Source: Deltaproteobacteria bacterium (GTDB taxonomy: Bacteria; Myxococcota_A; UBA9160). Taken from it: a stretch of 7,204 nucleotides of DNA. The first letter of the stretch is position 1. Each line of letters begins with the position of its first letter. Under the pieces are notes generated by a model. The model was given only the letters and a program-made list of their open reading frames with translations. It had not been told where the DNA came from and did not search any database. A program made the translations under genes and the position numbers. Shown here one piece after another: positions 6,266 through 7,204 of the stretch. The stretch covers positions 31,220-38,423 of the forward strand of contig DOUU01000388.1 in NCBI GenBank assembly GCA_003520425.1, read 5' to 3'.

Positions 6266-6912
6266 AGCCCCTGGCCGAGCAGAACCACTATGAGCTTCTC
6301 GAGATCTCCCGGGAGGCGGATGCGGCCGAGATCGAACGCGCCTACCGCTTGGCGCAAGGCGCCTATGCCAGCGACTCGCTGGCCACCTACTCGGTCTTCG
6401 CGGAGGAGGATGCGGTCAGCCTGCGCGAGCGCATCGAGCTCGCCTACGACGTGCTGTCCGATCCCGAGCGGCGCCGCGCCTACGACGGGAGCCTCGCCGG
6501 CGAGCCCGCTCCGCCGCCCTCGGGCGGCCTGGCCTTCGAGCTCGAGCGGGAGCGGCCGGCCCGAAGCCCGCAAAAGCCCCTGGCTCCGCTGGCCGTTGCG
6601 GCCTTCGACGATCTCGAGGCGGAGGCCGGATCGTCGGTCTACGACGGAGCGCGGCTGCGTCGGGCCAGGATGCGCCGCGGAATCGAGCTCGAGCAGATTG
6701 CGCAAGTCACCAAGATCAACCCCACGTATCTGCGCTTTCTCGAGGAGGAGCGTTTCGACGACCTGCCCGCAGCGGTCTACGTGCGCGGATTCGTCGGAGC
6801 CTATGCACGCTGCTGCGGGCTCGATCTCGCCGCCGTGGTGCCAAGCTACATGGAGCGCTTTGAGACGGGACGCATTGCTCGCAAGCGCGGCCGCCCGGGC
6901 CAGCCCCTCTGA
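6262..6912 (+). CDS. Degenerate J-domain plus RodZ-type HTH protein
   Basis: A TTG start overlapping the upstream stop (TTGA), with GGAGG seven bases before it, gives 216 residues. Residues 9-78 form a J-domain-like fold: NHYELLEISREADAAEIERA, then a loop, then helix III ending AYDVLSDPERRRAYDGSL. The HPD motif that activates Hsp70 is missing; the loop reads YASDSLATYSVF instead, so Hsp70 stimulation is unlikely. A Pro/Ala/Glu linker (80-128) leads to a RodZ/HTH_25-type helix-turn-helix (129-200) with LRRARMRRGIELEQIAQVT, INPTYLRFLEEERFDDLP and VYVRGFVGAYARCCGLD. Unlike RodZ there is no transmembrane segment or periplasmic domain after it. The protein ends in a basic tail with an AT-hook-like RKRGRPGQ (207-214). 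It may be a cytoplasmic DNA-binding or scaffold partner of the ATPase (inference). Confidence 0.85.
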   Translation: MKPLAEQNHYELLEISREADAAEIERAYRLAQGAYASDSLATYSVFAEEDAVSLRERIELAYDVLSDPERRRAYDGSLAGEPAPPPSGGLAFELERERPARSPQKPLAPLAVAAFDDLEAEAGSSVYDGARLRRARMRRGIELEQIAQVTKINPTYLRFLEEERFDDLPAAVYVRGFVGAYARCCGLDLAAVVPSYMERFETGRIARKRGRPGQPL

Positions 6913-6935
6913 ACAGCGGTGCGCGGGCTCCGACC

Positions 6936-7204
6936 GTGTGGAAGTTGCGAGTCGATCAAGCGGAAGCGGGAAGGCGGCTTGACCTCGTGGTCGCGGCGGC
7001 CGCCGGGATCGCCCGCGCGCAGGCCCGACGCTGGATCGACGAGGGCCGAGTGCTTGTCAACGCGCAGCCCGGGCGGCCGGCCCAGCGCGTTCGTCCCGGC
7101 GACGCGCTCGAGGCGACGCCGCCCGAGCCCGAGCCGGCAAGCGCCAAGCCCGAAGCCCTCCCGCTCGACGTGCTCTACGAAGACGAAGATGTGATCGTCG
7201 TGAA
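6936..7204 (+). CDS. RluA/RluD-type pseudouridine synthase, N-terminal S4 part (partial)
   Basis: From GTG 6936, 89 complete codons run to the right edge without a stop. The sequence RVDQAEAGRRLDLVVA, then ARRWIDEGRVLVNAQPGRPA and VRPGDALEA, is the S4 RNA-binding domain. It is followed by a Pro/Glu linker and LPLDVLYEDEDVIVVN, the start of the pseudouridine-synthase catalytic domain in RluA-family proteins such as RluD. These enzymes isomerise uridines in 23S rRNA (RluD) or tRNA and rRNA (RluA, RluC). The catalytic Asp (HRLD motif) lies beyond the window, so the subgroup cannot be fixed. The presence of an S4 domain favours RluC/RluD-like. It lies 23 nt after the HTH gene on the same strand. 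A TTG at 6945 is an alternative start. No strong Shine-Dalgarno is visible. Confidence 0.9.
   Translation, partial: MWKLRVDQAEAGRRLDLVVAAAAGIARAQARRWIDEGRVLVNAQPGRPAQRVRPGDALEATPPEPEPASAKPEALPLDVLYEDEDVIVV

Overview
The window is a GC-rich bacterial chromosome segment (by eye about 70 % G+C) that is almost fully coding. The gene set and gene order (RNase E/G, L21, L27, Obg; SelA; a FlhG/MinD-like ATPase followed by a J-domain/RodZ-type HTH protein) look most like a deltaproteobacterial-grade lineage (Myxococcota, Desulfobacterota or a related phylum). No marker here fixes the taxon, so this is inference. No tRNA, rRNA, CRISPR array, insertion sequence or phage gene was found.

Left half (1-2764, minus strand). 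A classical translation/ribosome-biogenesis operon is read right to left: rng (RNase G-type endoribonuclease), rplU (L21), rpmA (L27) and the N-terminal part of obg (ribosome-associated GTPase, running off the left edge). Spacers are short (3-54 nt), and strong Shine-Dalgarno sequences precede rng and rplU.

Middle (2765-3209). A 445-nt divergent intergenic region separates rng from selA. It contains an AT-richer patch near 2955-3015 with candidate back-to-back promoters whose -35 boxes almost touch, short direct and inverted repeats inside that patch, and candidate folded leaders for both transcripts.

Right half (3210-7204, plus strand). selA (selenocysteine synthase) is followed by a compact run. 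It holds a conserved HNH-endonuclease family gene, a FlhG/MinD-like deviant-Walker ATPase, a degenerate J-domain plus RodZ-type HTH protein, and the start of an RluA/RluD-type pseudouridine synthase, which runs off the right edge. The HNH, ATPase and HTH genes overlap by 4 nt at each junction and use GTG and TTG starts, so they are probably translationally coupled. Their common role is unknown, and this trio is the most interesting part of the window.

Overall the left operon and the pseudouridine synthase serve ribosome and RNA metabolism, and selA points to selenoprotein synthesis, although selB and selC are not in the window. The HNH/ATPase/HTH trio is conserved-looking but functionally obscure.
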